Source of the DNA: Marinobacter sp. S0848L
GTDB taxonomy: Bacteria; Pseudomonadota; Gammaproteobacteria; Pseudomonadales; Oleiphilaceae
Length of the DNA stretch: 64,000 bases
NCBI RefSeq assembly: GCF_023016065.1
Contig: NZ_JALKAQ010000006.1
Location: forward strand, 62,001 to 126,000
Direction of reading: 5' to 3'
Within the stretch, counting starts at the first letter, position 1. The number at the start of each line of letters is the position of its first letter. Below are positions 63,320 to 64,000 of the stretch, piece by piece. The notes beneath the pieces are model-generated. The model was not told the origin of the DNA. It was given only the letters and a program-made list of their open reading frames with translations, and did no database searches. Both the position numbers and the translations under genes were made by a program.

Positions 63320-64000
63320 TCAGGTCCGGGTTTGGGCCAGGATGTCGAGGGCGTGGCGGCGCCTGGCCGGCTCGTAGATATCAACGGTGAACATCAGCTC
63401 CTCCACCTGAATATCCGACAGCAGTTCCTCAAGTTGTTGCTTCAGGTCGTCGGAATTACCAATGACCTGCAAGCCCAGAAAATCCTTAACCCCGGCTTCT
63501 TCAGCGGCATTCCACAGGCCATTCATGGACTCCACCGGCGGCTTCATCCACAGCGGCTGGCCACGGAACAGCGACAGAATCCGCTGGTAGCTGGTGGTGC
63601 TCAGGAATTTGGCTTCTTCCATGGAGTCCGCCGGTACGGCCGGAATGGCCAGCATGGCGTAGGGCTGCTGCAGCTGCTCGGAAGGCTGGAAATTATCCCG
63701 GTACACCCTGAGCGCTTCGCGATACAGGCGCGGTGCAAAGTGGCCGGCAAAGGCATAGGGCAGCCCGCGCATGGCGGCCAGCTGGGCACTGTACAGGCTG
63801 GAGCCCAGCAGCCAGATCGGCACGTTGGTGCCGGCGCCGGGAATGGCTTTGACCGGCTGGCCCGGCTGCAGCGGCCCGAGCAGGGTTTGCAGGCGAGTGA
63901 CGTCTTCAGGGAACTGCTCCGCGCCCAGACCCTCCCGGCGCAGTGCCCGAGCGGTAATCTGGTCGGTGCCCGGCGCCCGGCCAAGGCCCAGGTCAATGCG
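63320..64000 (-). CDS. LLM-class flavin-dependent oxidoreductase (N-terminus outside window)
   Basis: Luciferase-like monooxygenase family. The frame is open to the window end at 64000, where it begins [13 protein letters not shown], a segment typical of this class; the shorter frame starting at 63823 is internal. Later parts include [22 protein letters not shown] and [19 protein letters not shown]. About 100 N-terminal residues are missing. The alpha/beta hydrolase gene follows 29 bases after its stop. F420 or FMN use cannot be told apart here. Confidence 0.87.
   Translation of the reverse strand, partial: RIDLGLGRAPGTDQITARALRREGLGAEQFPEDVTRLQTLLGPLQPGQPVKAIPGAGTNVPIWLLGSSLYSAQLAAMRGLPYAFAGHFAPRLYREALRVYRDNFQPSEQLQQPYAMLAIPAVPADSMEEAKFLSTTSYQRILSLFRGQPLWMKPPVESMNGLWNAAEEAGVKDFLGLQVIGNSDDLKQQLEELLSDIQVEELMFTVDIYEPARRRHALDILAQTRT

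Overview
The window reads as chromosome of a marine, halotolerant gammaproteobacterium, most likely Marinobacter or a close relative. This is inferred from an ectoine-type TRAP transporter with its UspA partner (the teaABCD layout of Halomonas), a sodium-type PomA/PomB motor pair, a RegBA redox system and a late cobalamin pathway. No RNA genes, CRISPR arrays, insertion sequences or phage genes were seen. Coding density is high and no stretch above 300 bases lacks a gene.

Layout. 1-9000: cobalamin block: ABC ATPase (5' end outside the window), cobyrinate a,c-diamide synthase, an unusual signal-peptide-bearing CobN-type chelatase, CobO, CobQ and BluB; CobS lies at 9.8-10.5 kb after a Tag glycosylase. 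10.6-16.0 kb (minus): ArnT-like glycosyltransferase, VTT membrane protein, GT2 glycosyltransferase, then a PmrB/QseC-like kinase and its regulator. 16.1-20.4 kb (plus): a tightly overlapping operon of thermostable-hemolysin family protein, AMP-ligase fused in frame to a heme-oxygenase-like diiron oxidase, SDR and periplasmic TPR protein. 20.6-25 kb: persulfide dioxygenase, SulP transporter and RegBA. 25-29 kb: gdhA with a KaiC-like/PEP-binding hybrid protein. 29-41.5 kb: OprC-like copper receptor, K+ channel, RND pump, PomAB, DUF1232, RetSat-like oxidoreductase, cytochromes b561 and c'. 41.6-48.3 kb: thioesterase, diguanylate cyclase, YchJ, RarD, DUF3565, LysR, CDF transporter and chemoreceptor. 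48.4-57.5 kb: an orphan TRAP binding protein and two complete polyamine-type ABC systems. 57.5-62.6 kb: AGCS symporter and teaABCD. 62.75 kb to the end: alpha/beta hydrolase and a truncated LLM flavin oxidoreductase.

How the parts connect. The strongest candidate for an undescribed system is the 16.1-20.4 kb operon. Its ligase could activate a carboxylic acid, the diiron domain (E-x2-H, E, H-x3-D-x2-H ligands) could oxidise it, the SDR could reduce a product, and the hemolysin-family protein could act as an acyl-transfer enzyme. Three direct repeats of TTAAG with 11-bp period, each 10 bases upstream of a possible -10 element, sit before this operon, before the regulator gene and before the GT2-VTT-ArnT operon. 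They suggest one PmrA/QseB-like regulon joining envelope glycan modification to this pathway.

Hand-counted leucine codons suggest a mosaic: CTG is dominant in genes from about 6.2 to 20.4 kb and appears so at the right edge, but much less so in cobN and in the SulP gene. All functions are inferred from sequence reading alone; no database search was run.
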